Assembly (NCBI RefSeq): GCF_001690685.1
Contig: NZ_LZGL01000017.1
Location: 124,001-188,000 of the forward strand
Length of the DNA: 64,000 bases
Origin: Gilliamella sp. wkB112
GTDB taxonomy: Bacteria > Pseudomonadota > Gammaproteobacteria > Enterobacterales > Orbaceae
Direction: 5' to 3'
The notes below the pieces were generated by a model, which made no database searches, was not told the DNA's origin, and saw only the letters and a list, made by a program, of their open reading frames with translations. This document shows, piece after piece, positions 36,744 through 47,164 of this stretch (its first letter is position 1; each line of letters opens with the position of its first letter). A program made the position numbers and the translations under genes.

Positions 36744-37571
36744 ATGACTTTATATATTGTTGCCACCCCAATCGGTAATCTTGATGATATTACTCTTAGA
36801 GCGATTGAAACGCTAAAAAATGTTGATCTTATCGCTGCTGAAGATACCCGCCATAGCGGCTTGTTATTACAACATTTAGGCATTAAAGCTAAGTTGTTTG
36901 CCTTACATGATCATAATGAACAAGAAAAAGCGCAGATCTTGATCGACAAACTGAAAACAGGATTATCAATTGCTTTAATTTCTGATGCGGGAACACCATT
37001 AATTAATGATCCCGGTTATCATCTGGTCAAAGCCTGTCGTGACAATCAAATTAACGTCGTGCCAATTCCCGGAGCATGTGCTGCTATTGCTGCATTATCT
37101 GTAGCAGGATTACCTTCTGATAAATTCATTTATGAAGGCTTTTTACCAGCTAAAAGTAAAGCTCGTCAAGATAACTTAGCCAAATTAATTAATGAAAATC
37201 GCACCATGATATTTTATGAATCTACTCATCGTCTGATGGACACTCTCCATGATATGCAAACGATCTTTGGTGCCGATAAGCAAATAGTATTAGCAAAAGA
37301 GCTGACTAAAACTTGGGAAACCATTGTCAACTTGTGTGTAAGTGATTTAATTACATGGTTAAATGCCGACCTCAATCGGCAAAAAGGCGAGTTTGTGTTA
37401 CTGGTTGAAGGCCACAATAAAACCGAGAATGATGTTGATCCTGAAGTAATTAATACCCTTAAATTGCTGCAACAAGAGTTACCACTCAAAAAAGCAGCTG
37501 CCATAACCGCAGAGATTTATGGGCTTAAAAAGAACCAACTGTATCAATTTGGTCTGACGTTAACCAAGTAA
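36744..37571 (+). CDS. rsmI: 16S rRNA 2'-O-ribose methyltransferase RsmI (C1402)
   Basis: A SAM-dependent tetrapyrrole-methylase-fold enzyme that modifies C1402 in the decoding centre. N-terminal motif [51 protein letters not shown] and [19 protein letters not shown], then FYESTHRL. Length is 275, near that of the E. coli protein. Monocistronic and divergent from nlpD. Confidence 0.96.
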   Translation: MTLYIVATPIGNLDDITLRAIETLKNVDLIAAEDTRHSGLLLQHLGIKAKLFALHDHNEQEKAQILIDKLKTGLSIALISDAGTPLINDPGYHLVKACRDNQINVVPIPGACAAIAALSVAGLPSDKFIYEGFLPAKSKARQDNLAKLINENRTMIFYESTHRLMDTLHDMQTIFGADKQIVLAKELTKTWETIVNLCVSDLITWLNADLNRQKGEFVLLVEGHNKTENDVDPEVINTLKLLQQELPLKKAAAITAEIYGLKKNQLYQFGLTLTK

Positions 37572-37758
37572 TTGAGCACTATTCTCTAATCAATATGATT
37601 TGCCAATTAGCCTAATGAGGACTTGGAATAAGGCAATAAACCTGTACTCTGCCCGCCAAAATCAAGTCATCCATAACAACATTGGCACAAATAGCTGAAT
37701 TTAGTATATAATCAGCGTTTATTTTTTATGACATTTTATTAGAAAGGTAACAAACAAT

Positions 37759-38850
37759 ATGGGATTTAAATGTGGGATCGTCGGACTACCAAACGTTGGG
37801 AAATCTACACTTTTCAATGCGTTGACTAAAGCAGGCATTGAGGCAGCTAACTTTCCGTTTTGCACTATCGAACCGAATACCGGTGTGGTACCTATGCCAG
37901 ATCCACGTTTAGATCAGCTCGCTACTATTGTCAAACCGCAACGAATTTTACCCACTACGATGGAATTTGTTGATATTGCTGGCTTAGTTAAAGGTGCTTC
38001 TAAAGGCGAAGGTTTGGGTAATCAATTTTTAGCCAATATCCGTGAAACCGAAGCCATTGGCCATGTGGTGCGTTGTTTTGAAAATGAGAATATTATTCAT
38101 GTTGCGGGTAAAATCGATCCGGCAGAAGATATTGAAATCATTAATACCGAATTAGCCCTTGCTGATCTTGAAGCCTGTGAGCGTGCTATGACTCGCGTGC
38201 AAAAAAGAGCCAAAGGCGGTGATAAAGATGCTAAGTTTGAGTTAGAAATTCTGGAAAAATGCTTGCCACATTTGGAACAAGGTAAAAAATTATTGTTACT
38301 AGATCTTAGCAAAGAAGAATTAGAAGCAATCAAATATCTTAGCTTTTTAACTTTAAAACCAACCATGTACATTGCTAATGTTAATGAAGACGGTTTTGAA
38401 AATAATCCTTATCTGGATAAAGTGAAAGCGATTGCTGAGCAGGAAAAATCGGTTGTGGTGCCTGTTTGTGCGGCTATTGAAGCAGAATTAGCTGAACTCG
38501 ATGATGCTGATCGTGACGAATTTATGCAAGATTTAGGCTTGACCGAACCGGGGTTAAACAGAGTTATTCGCGCTGGTTATAGCTTATTAAATTTACAAAC
38601 TTATTTTACCGCAGGTGTTAAAGAAGTTAGGGCTTGGACTATTTCAGTTGGTGATACTGCACCGCAAGCAGCAGGAAAAATCCATACCGATTTTGAAAAA
38701 GGTTTTATCCGTGCTCAGACCATTGCTTTTGATGATTTCATTAAATACGGCGGTGAACAAGGTGCTAAAGAAGCTGGTAAAATGCGTTCGGAAGGTAAAG
38801 ATTATATCGTTCAAGATGGTGACATTATGAACTTCTTATTTAATGTGTAA
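37759..38850 (+). CDS. ychF: Redox-regulated ATPase YchF (OLA1 family)
   Basis: An Obg-like NTPase that prefers ATP and associates with ribosomes. G1 motif [15 protein letters not shown], switch region [12 protein letters not shown]3 [17 protein letters not shown], and the G4 variant NVNE instead of NKxD, which explains ATP preference. A C-terminal TGS domain (about 278-361, [15 protein letters not shown] to [11 protein letters not shown]) is complete. 363 residues, as in E. coli. Confidence 0.97.
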   Translation: MGFKCGIVGLPNVGKSTLFNALTKAGIEAANFPFCTIEPNTGVVPMPDPRLDQLATIVKPQRILPTTMEFVDIAGLVKGASKGEGLGNQFLANIRETEAIGHVVRCFENENIIHVAGKIDPAEDIEIINTELALADLEACERAMTRVQKRAKGGDKDAKFELEILEKCLPHLEQGKKLLLLDLSKEELEAIKYLSFLTLKPTMYIANVNEDGFENNPYLDKVKAIAEQEKSVVVPVCAAIEAELAELDDADRDEFMQDLGLTEPGLNRVIRAGYSLLNLQTYFTAGVKEVRAWTISVGDTAPQAAGKIHTDFEKGFIRAQTIAFDDFIKYGGEQGAKEAGKMRSEGKDYIVQDGDIMNFLFNV

Positions 38851-38863
38851 CCAATAAGTAATT

Positions 38864-38885
38864 TACGTCGCTTTTAAGCGACGTA
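38864..38885 (+). terminator. Hairpin after ychF
   Basis: A 10-bp stem, tacgtcgctt/aagcgacgta, 13 bases past the stop. T run is weak. Confidence 0.6.
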
Positions 38886-39026
38886 ATTATAAAGCATTAC
38901 TTTAATTAGTTTTAATGACATTATTAATTAATCAAATCTATACTTCCTTTAGCATTTAATTAACTCTAAATTTATTGATAAGTAATTAATAATCTTGATT
39001 TGATAATTAAAAATTGGATATATTCT

Positions 39027-40256
39027 ATGCTACTCACTTTTGCTCAAGCCAAACAAAAAATATTGCAAGCTGCCTCAATCGCTAAGCCACTCAATAGCGA
39101 AACCATTCCACTTATTGAAGCTAATGCTCGCATTGCTGCCGAACCTATTATTTCGCCAATTAATATGCCTAGATTTGATAATTCGGCAATGGATGGTTAT
39201 GCGGTTAGAATGGCGGATATCGAAAAATCCAGCATTTTACCATTATCTGCAACGATTTTAGCTGGTGATAATATTTGTAACCTCAATTGGCCAAGCGGAA
39301 CTTGTGTGCGCATAATGACCGGCGCGCCAGTTCCAGCCGATGCCGACGCTGTTGTGATGCAAGAACAAACCGAAACAACCAATACTGGTATTCGTTTTTT
39401 AGAACAAGTAAAAATCGGTAATAATATTCGTCGCATTGGTGAGGATGTAAAAAAAGGCACCGAAGTATTTGCTAAAGGTACCTGCTTAACCGCACCAACA
39501 CTTGCAACGCTGGCAACATTAGGCTTTGATACAGTCAAGGTATTTAAACAATTGAAGGTAGCGGTTTTTTCGACAGGTAATGAACTAACGCCTTTAGGTG
39601 ATCCATTAATTGGCAATGGCGCGATTTATGACAGTAATAGTTTTACATTGAAGTTATTGTTAACCCGACTTAATTGTAAAATTATTGATTTAGGTATTAT
39701 CCCGGATGATCCGGTTAAAATTAAACAAGCGCTTATGACTGGATCTACGCAAGCTGATTTAGTCATAACTAGTGGTGGTGTTTCGGTAGGTGATGCCGAT
39801 TTTACTAAAACCGCATTAGCAGAACTTGGTCACATTAATTTTTGGAAAATTGCCATGAAGCCAGGAAAACCGTTTGCCTTTGGTCAAATTGATAAGGCGT
39901 TATTTTGTGGCCTACCTGGCAATCCGGTATCAACTTTAGTGACCTTTTATCAACTAGTGCAACCATTAATTTTAGCCCTTTCGGGCTACCCACTAACAGA
40001 ATTACAGCCATTGTCATTTAAAGTCAAAACCACTAAAGCGCTCAAGAAAAGCGTAGGCCGATTAGATTTTCAACGTGGTACTTTGCAAACCAATAGTAAT
40101 GGTGAGTTAGAAGTGACTACCACAGGGCAACAAGGCTCACATATTACCCAATCATTTAATCACGCCAACTGTTTTATTGTGTTAGAACAAGAACAAGGTA
40201 ATGTAAATGCAGGTGAATTAGTTTCGGTAGAACCATTTAATGCCCTGTTAAAATAG
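39027..40256 (+). CDS. moeA: Molybdopterin molybdenumtransferase MoeA
   Basis: Inserts molybdate into adenylated molybdopterin. Domains in order: the MoeA N-terminal part with IEANARIAAEPIISP and MPRFDNSAMDGYAVR, then GTCVRIMTGAPVPADADAVVMQE. The MoCF-binding domain follows with FSTGNEL, GAIYDSNSF, VITSGGVSVGDADF and KPGKPFAFG, then a C-terminal beta domain. About 409 residues. The ATG at 39027 is favoured over an upstream TTG at 39000 that adds nine hydrophobic residues. The 3' end overlaps the convergent EamA gene by nine bases. Confidence 0.94.
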   Translation: MLLTFAQAKQKILQAASIAKPLNSETIPLIEANARIAAEPIISPINMPRFDNSAMDGYAVRMADIEKSSILPLSATILAGDNICNLNWPSGTCVRIMTGAPVPADADAVVMQEQTETTNTGIRFLEQVKIGNNIRRIGEDVKKGTEVFAKGTCLTAPTLATLATLGFDTVKVFKQLKVAVFSTGNELTPLGDPLIGNGAIYDSNSFTLKLLLTRLNCKIIDLGIIPDDPVKIKQALMTGSTQADLVITSGGVSVGDADFTKTALAELGHINFWKIAMKPGKPFAFGQIDKALFCGLPGNPVSTLVTFYQLVQPLILALSGYPLTELQPLSFKVKTTKALKKSVGRLDFQRGTLQTNSNGELEVTTTGQQGSHITQSFNHANCFIVLEQEQGNVNAGELVSVEPFNALLK

Positions 40257-40676
40257 AGCAACTAAAATGGCACCCGCTGCTATCATGGCAACGCCAATGC
40301 CGGCAAGGAAAGAAACTTTTTCACCAAATAAGATGGCAGCAAATATCACCGCAAATACGACACTTAGCTTATCTATTGGTGCCACTTGTGACACTTTGCC
40401 TTCTTTTATTGCCATAAAGTAAAATAGCCATGATAGTGCACCAGCTATGCCACTCAATGCAATAATGAATAATGCTTTTTTGTCGTTAATAAATGTAGTG
40501 ATTAAATTCATTTTACCTTGAACCATCACTACACCGACTAAGAAAATTGCCATCACAATGGAACGAATAGCTGTAGCAGTATTGGCGTCTAAATGCTGTA
40601 ACCCGATTTTACCTAAAATCGCTACACATGCAGCAGAAATTGCGGAGAGAAGCGCATAAACTAACCAAGCACTCAT
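40248..40676 (-). CDS. Half-size EamA/DMT-superfamily membrane protein
   Basis: 142 residues with about five hydrophobic helices forming a single EamA repeat (LVYALLSAISAACVAILGKIGL, NTATAIRSIVMAIFLVGVV, GIAGALSWLFYFMAIKEGKVSQVAPIDKLSVVFAVIFA). Full-size DMT permeases have two repeats, so it would need to dimerise. The substrate is unknown. It starts four bases after the stop of the small lipoprotein gene, so the two are probably co-expressed. Confidence 0.82.
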   Translation of the reverse strand: MSAWLVYALLSAISAACVAILGKIGLQHLDANTATAIRSIVMAIFLVGVVMVQGKMNLITTFINDKKALFIIALSGIAGALSWLFYFMAIKEGKVSQVAPIDKLSVVFAVIFAAILFGEKVSFLAGIGVAMIAAGAILVALF

Positions 40677-40680
40677 ATCA

Positions 40681-40887
40681 TTAGTTCCTATCGATTTGGA
40701 TCATATATTGTTGGTTATTTAAGTTTTTTTGGCATTGTTGTGAGTTACTCATTACCCCATTACAACCTTCCAAAACCCCGTGTGCTTTGTTCCAACGATA
40801 TTCTTTGCCTTCATCATTTTTACCACCACAACCACTCAAACTTAAACTAACAAAAATACAACATAATGAAATGATTACAGTTTTCAT
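40681..40887 (-). CDS. Small putative lipoprotein (68 aa)
   Basis: Signal peptide MKTVIISLCCIFVSLSLSGC with lipobox LSGC and +2 Gly. The mature part of about 48 residues has a Cys pair (LEGCNGVMSNSQQCQKN) that could form a disulfide. It resembles the EexN-like/small-lipoprotein class in shape only, and I do not recognise the family. Probably in an operon with the EamA-like gene. Confidence 0.7.
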   Translation of the reverse strand: MKTVIISLCCIFVSLSLSGCGGKNDEGKEYRWNKAHGVLEGCNGVMSNSQQCQKNLNNQQYMIQIDRN

Positions 40888-40956
40888 AATTCCCTGCCCT
40901 TTTTAATTTAATCTTTATATTAAATAGAGATTTTATAAATCTTGTTTATATAAATG

Positions 40957-41961
40957 TTATTTTAATCCATATTTTGGGTGATTGATAGCTAAGTTAGCAC
41001 CTATTTTTAATAAGTAAAATCGACGATCACCCTTGTGACTATTTAGTAATTCTGGCGGCTCATCAATCGGCTCATCAGCTAATTCAAATGCCCCCCAATG
41101 AATAGCCAGTGCTGACTTACAATGTAATTCGTCATACAATTGTATCGCTTGTTGTGGATCAATATGTTGTGAATGCATAAACCACCTAGGAGCATAAGCA
41201 CCTATAGGAATTAAGGCGAGGTCAATTGTAGGAAAACGATTACCAATCTCTTGCAATTGAGGACTATAACCGGTATCCCCCATAAAATATACCGTCTTGC
41301 ACTCATTGTGACTAGTAGTTGGTGATTGTATTACCCAACCACACCAAAGTGCTTTATTTTCATCGAATAAGCCACGTTTGCTCCAATGTTTGGCTGGAGT
41401 GGCGGTAAAAGTAAAGCCGTTAACACAATTAGAACTCCACCAATCTAGCTCTACTATTTGCTTTGCTCCCCATTTTGTTAACGTTGATTTTAAACCTAAA
41501 GGAACCAATAGAGTAATTTTAGGGAAACGCGTAATTATCTGTTTAATACTATTATAATCAAGGTGGTCATAATGATTATGCGAAATGACAATATAATCAA
41601 TTTGTGGTAACTCCGCTATATTTATAGCTGCTGGAGTTCGGCGCTTAGGGCCAAAAAGTTGTGAAGGTGATGCCCGGTGAGAAAATATGGGGTCAGTGAG
41701 TATAAATTTACCTTCTAAGCGAATCAAGGTTGTGGCATGCCCGATCCACCAAATTCTGTCACCGGGTAAACTCAAATCTATCGTTTCCAACCAAGTATGG
41801 TTAAATGCAGTATAACCAGCTTTAGGTGGCAAGATTTTCCGCGCCAAGTACCAGCGCAAAATATCGCGAATTTTAAATTTACTCGGTTGGTAACTGGCAA
41901 ATCTTCGTGCCCGTTGTTCCTTTTGCAAAGCGATTAAATCCTTTTGTTGTTTGCTCATCAT
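40957..41961 (-). CDS. Metallo-beta-lactamase-fold hydrolase (NAPE-PLD-like)
   Basis: An MBL-fold enzyme of 334 residues. Metal ligands are in VISHNHYDHLD, ATPAKHWSKRG, FMGDTGYSP and IHWGAFEL. The N-terminal IWWIGHATTLIRLEGKFILTDPIFS and RRTPAAINIAELPQIDYIV match the NAPE-hydrolysing phospholipase D/RomA group. The cellular substrate is unknown. It lies upstream of the small lipoprotein gene and 12 bases downstream of folB on the same strand. Confidence 0.85.
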   Translation of the reverse strand: MMSKQQKDLIALQKEQRARRFASYQPSKFKIRDILRWYLARKILPPKAGYTAFNHTWLETIDLSLPGDRIWWIGHATTLIRLEGKFILTDPIFSHRASPSQLFGPKRRTPAAINIAELPQIDYIVISHNHYDHLDYNSIKQIITRFPKITLLVPLGLKSTLTKWGAKQIVELDWWSSNCVNGFTFTATPAKHWSKRGLFDENKALWCGWVIQSPTTSHNECKTVYFMGDTGYSPQLQEIGNRFPTIDLALIPIGAYAPRWFMHSQHIDPQQAIQLYDELHCKSALAIHWGAFELADEPIDEPPELLNSHKGDRRFYLLKIGANLAINHPKYGLK

Positions 41962-41973
41962 TACCCACTTTAG

Positions 41974-42345
41974 TTAGCTACACATACTGCGCTCAATCAC
42001 TACTGCTACATTGGTAGCATTTGTAATCGCACCAGGCTTAGAAACTTTAACTCGCAACCAATTAACTGAAAATAATTGAATTACCAATTCAGCAACTCGT
42101 TCAGCAACACATTCGATCAATTCAAACTTGTTTGCCTCGACTAAACTGGTAATAGCTTGACTGACTTTAAAATAATCCAAACACAAGGCAACATCATCAC
42201 TTTTACCCGCTGGTTGGTTATCCCATTCCATTTCAAGATCAAGCACTAATTTTTGTTTGATGTTTTTTTCCCATTCATAAACACCAATAGTGGTTGAAAC
42301 CGTTAATCCTTCGATTAACACCCTATCTTTAGTTACAATTTTCAT
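41974..42345 (-). CDS. folB: Dihydroneopterin aldolase
   Basis: Cleaves dihydroneopterin in folate synthesis. It shows the family start VLIEGLTVSTTIGVYEWEKNIKQKLVLDLEMEWDN, the middle CLDYFKVSQAITSLVEANKFELIECVAERVAELV, and the C-terminal LRVKVSKPGAITNATNVAVVIER, whose Lys is catalytic. Standard length at 123 residues. Divergent from rsmE. Confidence 0.95.
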   Translation of the reverse strand: MKIVTKDRVLIEGLTVSTTIGVYEWEKNIKQKLVLDLEMEWDNQPAGKSDDVALCLDYFKVSQAITSLVEANKFELIECVAERVAELVIQLFSVNWLRVKVSKPGAITNATNVAVVIERSMCS

Positions 42346-42443
42346 TTATCATCTTAGCCTATTATTTGTAATGACTAGAGATTACCGAATCTTCATAAAT
42401 TACGCTATAATTTATTTTAAATTATAGATAATATATAGCAATT

Positions 42444-43172
42444 ATGACGCGAATTTTTCAACCATATTCAATTAAACAAAACAGTATTATTACTTTAGAT
42501 GATAACGCTTTCAACCATCTGATCCGAGTTCTAAGAATGCAAGTGGGGGAACCGATTATTTTATTTGATGGTTCCAACCAGATCACCCCTGCCATAATCC
42601 ATGCAATCAATAAAAAAAATGTTATGGTTAAAACCGCAACCTCAATTGTAGAAAATTGTGAATCACCACTCAATATTCATCTTGGGCAAGTGATCTCTCG
42701 GGGTGAAAAAATGGAATTTACCATTCAAAAATCAGTCGAATTAGGTATTACCAATATTACGCCCCTGCTTTCTGAACGTTGTGGGGTAAAACTTGATGAA
42801 GCTCGCTTTGATAAAAAAATTCAACAATGGCAAAAAATTGTCATTTCGGCTTGTGAACAATGTGGTCGTAATGTGATTCCCATCATCCACCCTGTCACAA
42901 AGTTAGAAACTTGGTGTGCAAACTTAACTGACGGTATAAAGCTTAATTTACATCCTAAAGCTAAACATGGTATTAATCAATTATCCCTTAATGATAGCCA
43001 TAACATTCATTTATTAATTGGACCTGAAGGTGGATTATCAGAAAATGAAATTAACATGACCACTAATTATCATTTTACCGATATACTGCTCGGCCCACGG
43101 GTACTACGTACTGAAACGGCAGCTTTAACTGCCCTTTCTGCCTTGCAAGTTCGTTTTGGTGATTTGGGTTAA
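42444..43172 (+). CDS. rsmE: 16S rRNA m3U1498 methyltransferase RsmE
   Basis: A SPOUT methyltransferase. An N-terminal PUA-like domain (RIFQPY to LFDGSNQI) precedes the SPOUT knot: [35 protein letters not shown], then [14 protein letters not shown], then [13 protein letters not shown] and [21 protein letters not shown]. 242 residues. Followed by gshB-yqgE-yqgF as in enterobacteria. Confidence 0.95.
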   Translation: MTRIFQPYSIKQNSIITLDDNAFNHLIRVLRMQVGEPIILFDGSNQITPAIIHAINKKNVMVKTATSIVENCESPLNIHLGQVISRGEKMEFTIQKSVELGITNITPLLSERCGVKLDEARFDKKIQQWQKIVISACEQCGRNVIPIIHPVTKLETWCANLTDGIKLNLHPKAKHGINQLSLNDSHNIHLLIGPEGGLSENEINMTTNYHFTDILLGPRVLRTETAALTALSALQVRFGDLG

Positions 43173-43374
43173 GTTTATTAAAAGGAACACAATAGATAAT
43201 GTTTGCATTGCATCTTAAATAGTAGCGAGTATGATAGGTGCTAACATTAAGTCAATAATGTTTTACCACACTTTCGGTCACAATATTGCTGACAAAATAT
43301 TAGCATTTGCATAGAAGAGTATTAATCATCATAAATATTTCAATAAAACCATATAAAACCAGTAAGGAGCAAAC

Positions 43375-44325
43375 ATGATAAAACTTGGTATTGTTATGGA
43401 TCCAATCAATCACATTAAGATTAAAAAGGACACCAGTTTTGCAATGCTACAACAAGCACAAAAACGTGGTTATCAACTTTTTTATATGGAGATGAATGAC
43501 CTTTTCTTAAGTAATGGTGAAGCCTATGCAACCACACGCACTGTCAATGTTTATAATGACAAAACCCATTGGTTTGATTTTAATGAAGAACAAACCATAA
43601 AACTTAGCGATCTTGATGTTATCTTGATGCGTAAAGATCCACCATTTGACACCGAATACATCTATGCTACCTATATTTTAGAACGTGCCGAAGCCAATGG
43701 CGTATTAGTGGTAAATAAGCCGCAAAGTTTACGCGATTGTAATGAGAAATTATTTACTGCTTGGTTTGCCGAGTTTACTCCTGAAACTTTAGTTACGCGC
43801 CAAGCCCAACAAATAAAAAACTTTTATAATCAACATCATGATATTATTTTGAAACCACTTGATGGTATGGGTGGTGCATCTATTTTTCGTATCAAACCGG
43901 ATGATGCCAATGTTTCCGTCATAATTGAAACTTTAACTAATCACAACACTCGTTATTGCATGGCACAAACTTTTATTCCGGCAATAAAAGATGGTGATAA
44001 ACGAGTATTAGTTATAGATGGCGAACCAGTACCCTATTGTTTAGCTAGAATCCCCCCTAAAGGTGAAACTCGCGGTAATTTAGCCGCTGGAGGTCATGGC
44101 GAAGTTAGAGCACTTAGCGAAAGTGATTGGCGTATTGCTAAAAGCATTGCCCCAACCTTAAAACAAAAAGGTTTACTGTTTGTTGGTCTGGATATTATAG
44201 GTGATAAATTAACCGAAATTAATGTAACCAGCCCAACTTGTGTGCTTGAAATTGAAGCCGAACACCCTAATTTATCCATAACAGGTCTGTTGATGGATGC
44301 GATTGAACAGCGATTAAATAAATAA
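43375..44325 (+). CDS. gshB: Glutathione synthetase
   Basis: Joins gamma-glutamylcysteine and glycine with ATP. ATP-grasp enzyme: LGIVMDPINHIKIKKDTSFAML, MRKDPPFDTEYIYATYILE, ILKPLDGMGGASIFR, RIPPKGETRGNLAAGGHGEVR, and INVTSPTCVLEIE with Mg ligands. 316 residues, full length. AAGGAG precedes the ATG. It heads a run of four genes. Confidence 0.97.
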   Translation: MIKLGIVMDPINHIKIKKDTSFAMLQQAQKRGYQLFYMEMNDLFLSNGEAYATTRTVNVYNDKTHWFDFNEEQTIKLSDLDVILMRKDPPFDTEYIYATYILERAEANGVLVVNKPQSLRDCNEKLFTAWFAEFTPETLVTRQAQQIKNFYNQHHDIILKPLDGMGGASIFRIKPDDANVSVIIETLTNHNTRYCMAQTFIPAIKDGDKRVLVIDGEPVPYCLARIPPKGETRGNLAAGGHGEVRALSESDWRIAKSIAPTLKQKGLLFVGLDIIGDKLTEINVTSPTCVLEIEAEHPNLSITGLLMDAIEQRLNK

Positions 44326-44335
44326 AGAGAAAAAA

Positions 44336-44788
44336 ATGATTAGAGAATATCAACCTACAGATTTAGATAAAATCATGGAAATATGGTTACAAGGGAATTT
44401 ACAAGCACATAAATTTATTGATCCTGAATTTTTCAAACAAAATTATGAATTAGTAAAAACATTGATCCCAATGTCGAAAATATATGTACAGGATGTTAAT
44501 GGAATTAAAGGTTTTATTGGTTTGACTGAAAATTATATTTCAGGATTATTTGTTGAGCAAAACTTCCAAGGTAACGGCACAGGTAAAGCATTAATTGAAA
44601 AAGCCAAACAGCAACATACCGAGCTATTTACTCAAGTTTACAAGAAAAATACCTATGCTATTAATTTTTACTTGGCTCAACATTTCGAGATTATTTCTGA
44701 ATCAATAAATGAAGAAACTAATGAAGAAGAAGTATTAATGCACTGTAATGTAGAACATAAAGTAAAAATCGGCAAATGTGCATTATAA
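44336..44788 (+). CDS. GNAT-family N-acetyltransferase (YjaB-like)
   Basis: Acetyl-CoA-dependent transferase fold of 150 residues. Motif IREYQPTDLDKIMEIW, the beta4 GLTENYISGLFVEQNFQGNGTGKALIEKA with the Q/RxxGxG/A pyrophosphate loop, and VYKKNTYAINFYLAQHFE (motif B). It is most like YjaB-type proteins. It lies between gshB and yqgE, an interruption of the usual enterobacterial order, with small gaps that suggest cotranscription. The acceptor substrate is unknown. Confidence 0.87.
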   Translation: MIREYQPTDLDKIMEIWLQGNLQAHKFIDPEFFKQNYELVKTLIPMSKIYVQDVNGIKGFIGLTENYISGLFVEQNFQGNGTGKALIEKAKQQHTELFTQVYKKNTYAINFYLAQHFEIISESINEETNEEEVLMHCNVEHKVKIGKCAL

Positions 44789-44824
44789 TAGATAATTTTA
44801 TTGAATTTAAAATTTTGTGAGCTT

Positions 44825-45382
44825 ATGAATTTAAAAAATCATTTTATCATTTCCATGCCTACCATGAATGACGCCATTTTTAGTCGTTCTGTAGTGTTTA
44901 TTTGTGAACATAACCGTGATGGCGCTATGGGAATAATTATTAATAAACCTATATTCGAACTAAATGTTGCCTCGGTACTCGATCGGTTAGAAATCACCGC
45001 GAATAAAAGCTGTGCTGAACTTGAGCATCCGGTTTTTTCTGGTGGGCCTTTAGCTGAAGAACAAGGTTTTATTTTGCACACCCCACAATCAGGTTTTTCA
45101 TCCAGCATAAATATTTCTGGTGATGTTATGATAACCACATCCTTAGATGCTCTTAAATCAATTGGAACCCCTGAACAACCTAAAGATCTGTTCCTTGCTT
45201 TAGGTTATTCTAGTTGGCAATCATTACAGCTAGAAGCAGAAGTAGCTCGTAATGATTGGCTGGTTGCCGACGCCGATCCTAAGATTATTTTTGAAGTTGC
45301 CATTGAAGATCGTTGGCAAAAAGCCGCCGAATCATTAGGTATTAATATCAATACGATTTCGCACCAGATGGGTAATGCATAA
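44825..45382 (+). CDS. yqgE: YqgE/AlgH family protein
   Basis: A conserved UPF0301 protein of unclear function linked to yqgF. Features: [54 protein letters not shown], and [24 protein letters not shown]. About 185 residues from the ATG at 44825. A TTG at 44801 would add eight residues outside the family boundary. The stop overlaps the yqgF start region. Confidence 0.93.
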   Translation: MNLKNHFIISMPTMNDAIFSRSVVFICEHNRDGAMGIIINKPIFELNVASVLDRLEITANKSCAELEHPVFSGGPLAEEQGFILHTPQSGFSSSINISGDVMITTSLDALKSIGTPEQPKDLFLALGYSSWQSLQLEAEVARNDWLVADADPKIIFEVAIEDRWQKAAESLGININTISHQMGNA

Positions 45383-45797
45383 TTTTATGGCGACCATTAT
45401 TGCTTTTGATTTTGGTACCGCAAGTATTGGTGCCGCAATTGGTCAGGATGTGACTAAAACTGCCAACCCACTTTGTTCATTTAAGGCGCGTGATGGTATT
45501 CCTAATTGGCAAGCAATTGCAAAGGTTTTAGCTGAGTGGCAACCCGATTTTTTAGTAGTTGGCTTACCATTAAATATGGATGGTACCGAGCAACCACTCA
45601 CCGCCAGAGCTCGTAAATTTGCTAATCGATTACATGGCATGTTTGGTTATCAAGTTCATCTGCAAGATGAGCGATTATCCACCGTTGAAGCAAAATCACA
45701 TATTTTTTCTTCCCGTGGTTACCGTGCTCTTGAAAAAGGCCATGTAGATGCTACATCAGCAATCATTATTTTAGAAAGTTGGTTTGAAAACAATTAA
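45375..45797 (+). CDS. yqgF: Holliday junction resolvase-like YqgF/RuvX (pre-16S rRNA nuclease)
   Basis: An RNase H-fold protein that processes the 5' end of 16S r[20 protein letters not shown] carries the first catalytic Asp, [27 protein letters not shown] and [11 protein letters not shown] the Glu, and [15 protein letters not shown] the last Asp. 140 residues. It overlaps the yqgE stop by eight bases; an internal ATG at 45387 is the alternative start. Confidence 0.95.
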   Translation: MHNFMATIIAFDFGTASIGAAIGQDVTKTANPLCSFKARDGIPNWQAIAKVLAEWQPDFLVVGLPLNMDGTEQPLTARARKFANRLHGMFGYQVHLQDERLSTVEAKSHIFSSRGYRALEKGHVDATSAIIILESWFENN

Positions 45798-45897
45798 CTA
45801 CTTTAATTTATTGGTTATTTGATAAATTATTGATCGCCATTAAATTCCATCCTTGCTAAAATAGCCTACAATTCTTCTATTGAAAGGAATAATCACT

Positions 45898-46935
45898 GTG
45901 TCAAATAATAATTCCCTCAGTTATAAAGATGCAGGTGTCAATATTGATGCCGGTAATGAACTTGTAGATCGTATTAAATCCGTCGTTAAAGCAACTAAAC
46001 GGCCTGAAGTTATGGGTGGTTTAGGTGGATTTGGTGCTTTATGCGCTATTCCACAAAAATATAAACAACCAATTTTAGTTTCTGGTACCGATGGCGTTGG
46101 CACCAAACTTCGCCTTGCTATGGATCTAAACCGTCATGAATCTATCGGTATTGATTTAGTTGCCATGTGTGTTAATGATCTCATTGTCCAAGGTGCAGAA
46201 CCATTATTCTTTCTAGATTATTATGCAACTGGTAAGTTAAATGTTGATGTAGCAACCACTGTTGTTACAGGTATTGCTGAAGGTTGTAAACAGTCAGGTT
46301 GTGCTTTAGTTGGTGGTGAAACTGCCGAAATGCCTGGTATGTATCATGGTAATGATTATGATTTAGCTGGATTTTGTGTCGGTGTAGTAGAAAAATCTGA
46401 AATGATTGATGGTAGTAAAGTCACCGACGGCGATGCACTAATTGCTTTAGCATCAAGTGGAGCTCATTCCAACGGTTATTCACTAGTGCGGAAAATCATC
46501 GAAGTTAGTGGTGTTAATGTAGCCACAGAACAACTAGAAGGAAAACCATTAGCCGATCACTTACTTGCACCAACCAGAATTTATGTTAAATCAGTACTGG
46601 AACTGATTGCTCACGTAAAAGTTCATGCAATTGCTCATATTACTGGTGGTGGTTTTTGGGAGAATATTCCACGAGTTCTACCTGCTAATACTCAAGCGAT
46701 TATTAATGAAGCCAGTTGGCAATGGCCGGCGGTATTTAATTGGTTACAACAAGCTGGTAATGTAAGTCGCCATGAAATGTATCGTACTTTTAATTGTGGT
46801 GTTGGCTTAATTATAGCTTTGCCTAAAGATTGCGTGGATAACGCTATATCATTACTCAATAAACATGGTGAACAAGCTTGGTTAATAGGTGAGATTAAAC
46901 AATCAAATTCATCAGAACGTGTGATAATCAAATAA
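45898..46935 (+). CDS. purM: Phosphoribosylformylglycinamidine cyclo-ligase
   Basis: Closes the imidazole ring in purine synthesis (AIR synthetase). Features: [85 protein letters not shown] and [16 protein letters not shown]. About 345 residues from a GTG start at 45898 with AAGGA nine bases upstream; the earlier TTG at 45880 is less likely. purN does not follow, unlike in E. coli, and no PurR box is obvious. Confidence 0.96.
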   Translation: MSNNNSLSYKDAGVNIDAGNELVDRIKSVVKATKRPEVMGGLGGFGALCAIPQKYKQPILVSGTDGVGTKLRLAMDLNRHESIGIDLVAMCVNDLIVQGAEPLFFLDYYATGKLNVDVATTVVTGIAEGCKQSGCALVGGETAEMPGMYHGNDYDLAGFCVGVVEKSEMIDGSKVTDGDALIALASSGAHSNGYSLVRKIIEVSGVNVATEQLEGKPLADHLLAPTRIYVKSVLELIAHVKVHAIAHITGGGFWENIPRVLPANTQAIINEASWQWPAVFNWLQQAGNVSRHEMYRTFNCGVGLIIALPKDCVDNAISLLNKHGEQAWLIGEIKQSNSSERVIIK

Positions 46936-46944
46936 ATCATTACA

Positions 46945-46996
46945 GTTGATATTAACCAATAATTAACTCATTGGATAATATCAACTTATACTTTTT
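46945..46996 (+). terminator. Hairpin terminator after purM
   Basis: Stem gttgatatt/aatatcaac extended internally by CCAAT/ATTGG, followed by TTATACTTTTTAATT. Confidence 0.65.
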
Positions 46997-47087
46997 AATT
47001 GTTGCCATGATGTGGTATATAAAATTTATAACATCAGTTTTAAATTAGCTTTTAAAACAACTGTAACCAAGCAAATACTCCATAGCT

Positions 47088-47164
47088 TGAGTAATAAACT
47101 CACCGCTGAGTATAAAATAACTCACTTAGTACATTAACATATCACCTAATTTTCAATGAAAATT
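47088..47164. promoter_or_regulatory. Cluster of inverted repeats upstream of nifJ
   Basis: Two adjacent TGAGT...ACTCA palindromes (47088-47102, N5 spacer; 47107-47124, N8 spacer) and AATTTTCA-A-TGAAAATT (47148-47164) lie 150-220 bases before nifJ. They are candidate regulator sites. I do not recognise the regulator. The rest of the 46997-47309 gap is AT-rich promoter DNA. Confidence 0.4.

Noticed and set aside
39197-39616. 139-codon open frame antisense to moeA
   Set aside because: Lies wholly inside a well-conserved gene, has no ribosome site and no recognisable protein features.
45798-45897. PurR operator before purM
   Set aside because: No ACGCAAACGTTTGCGT-like sequence is present.
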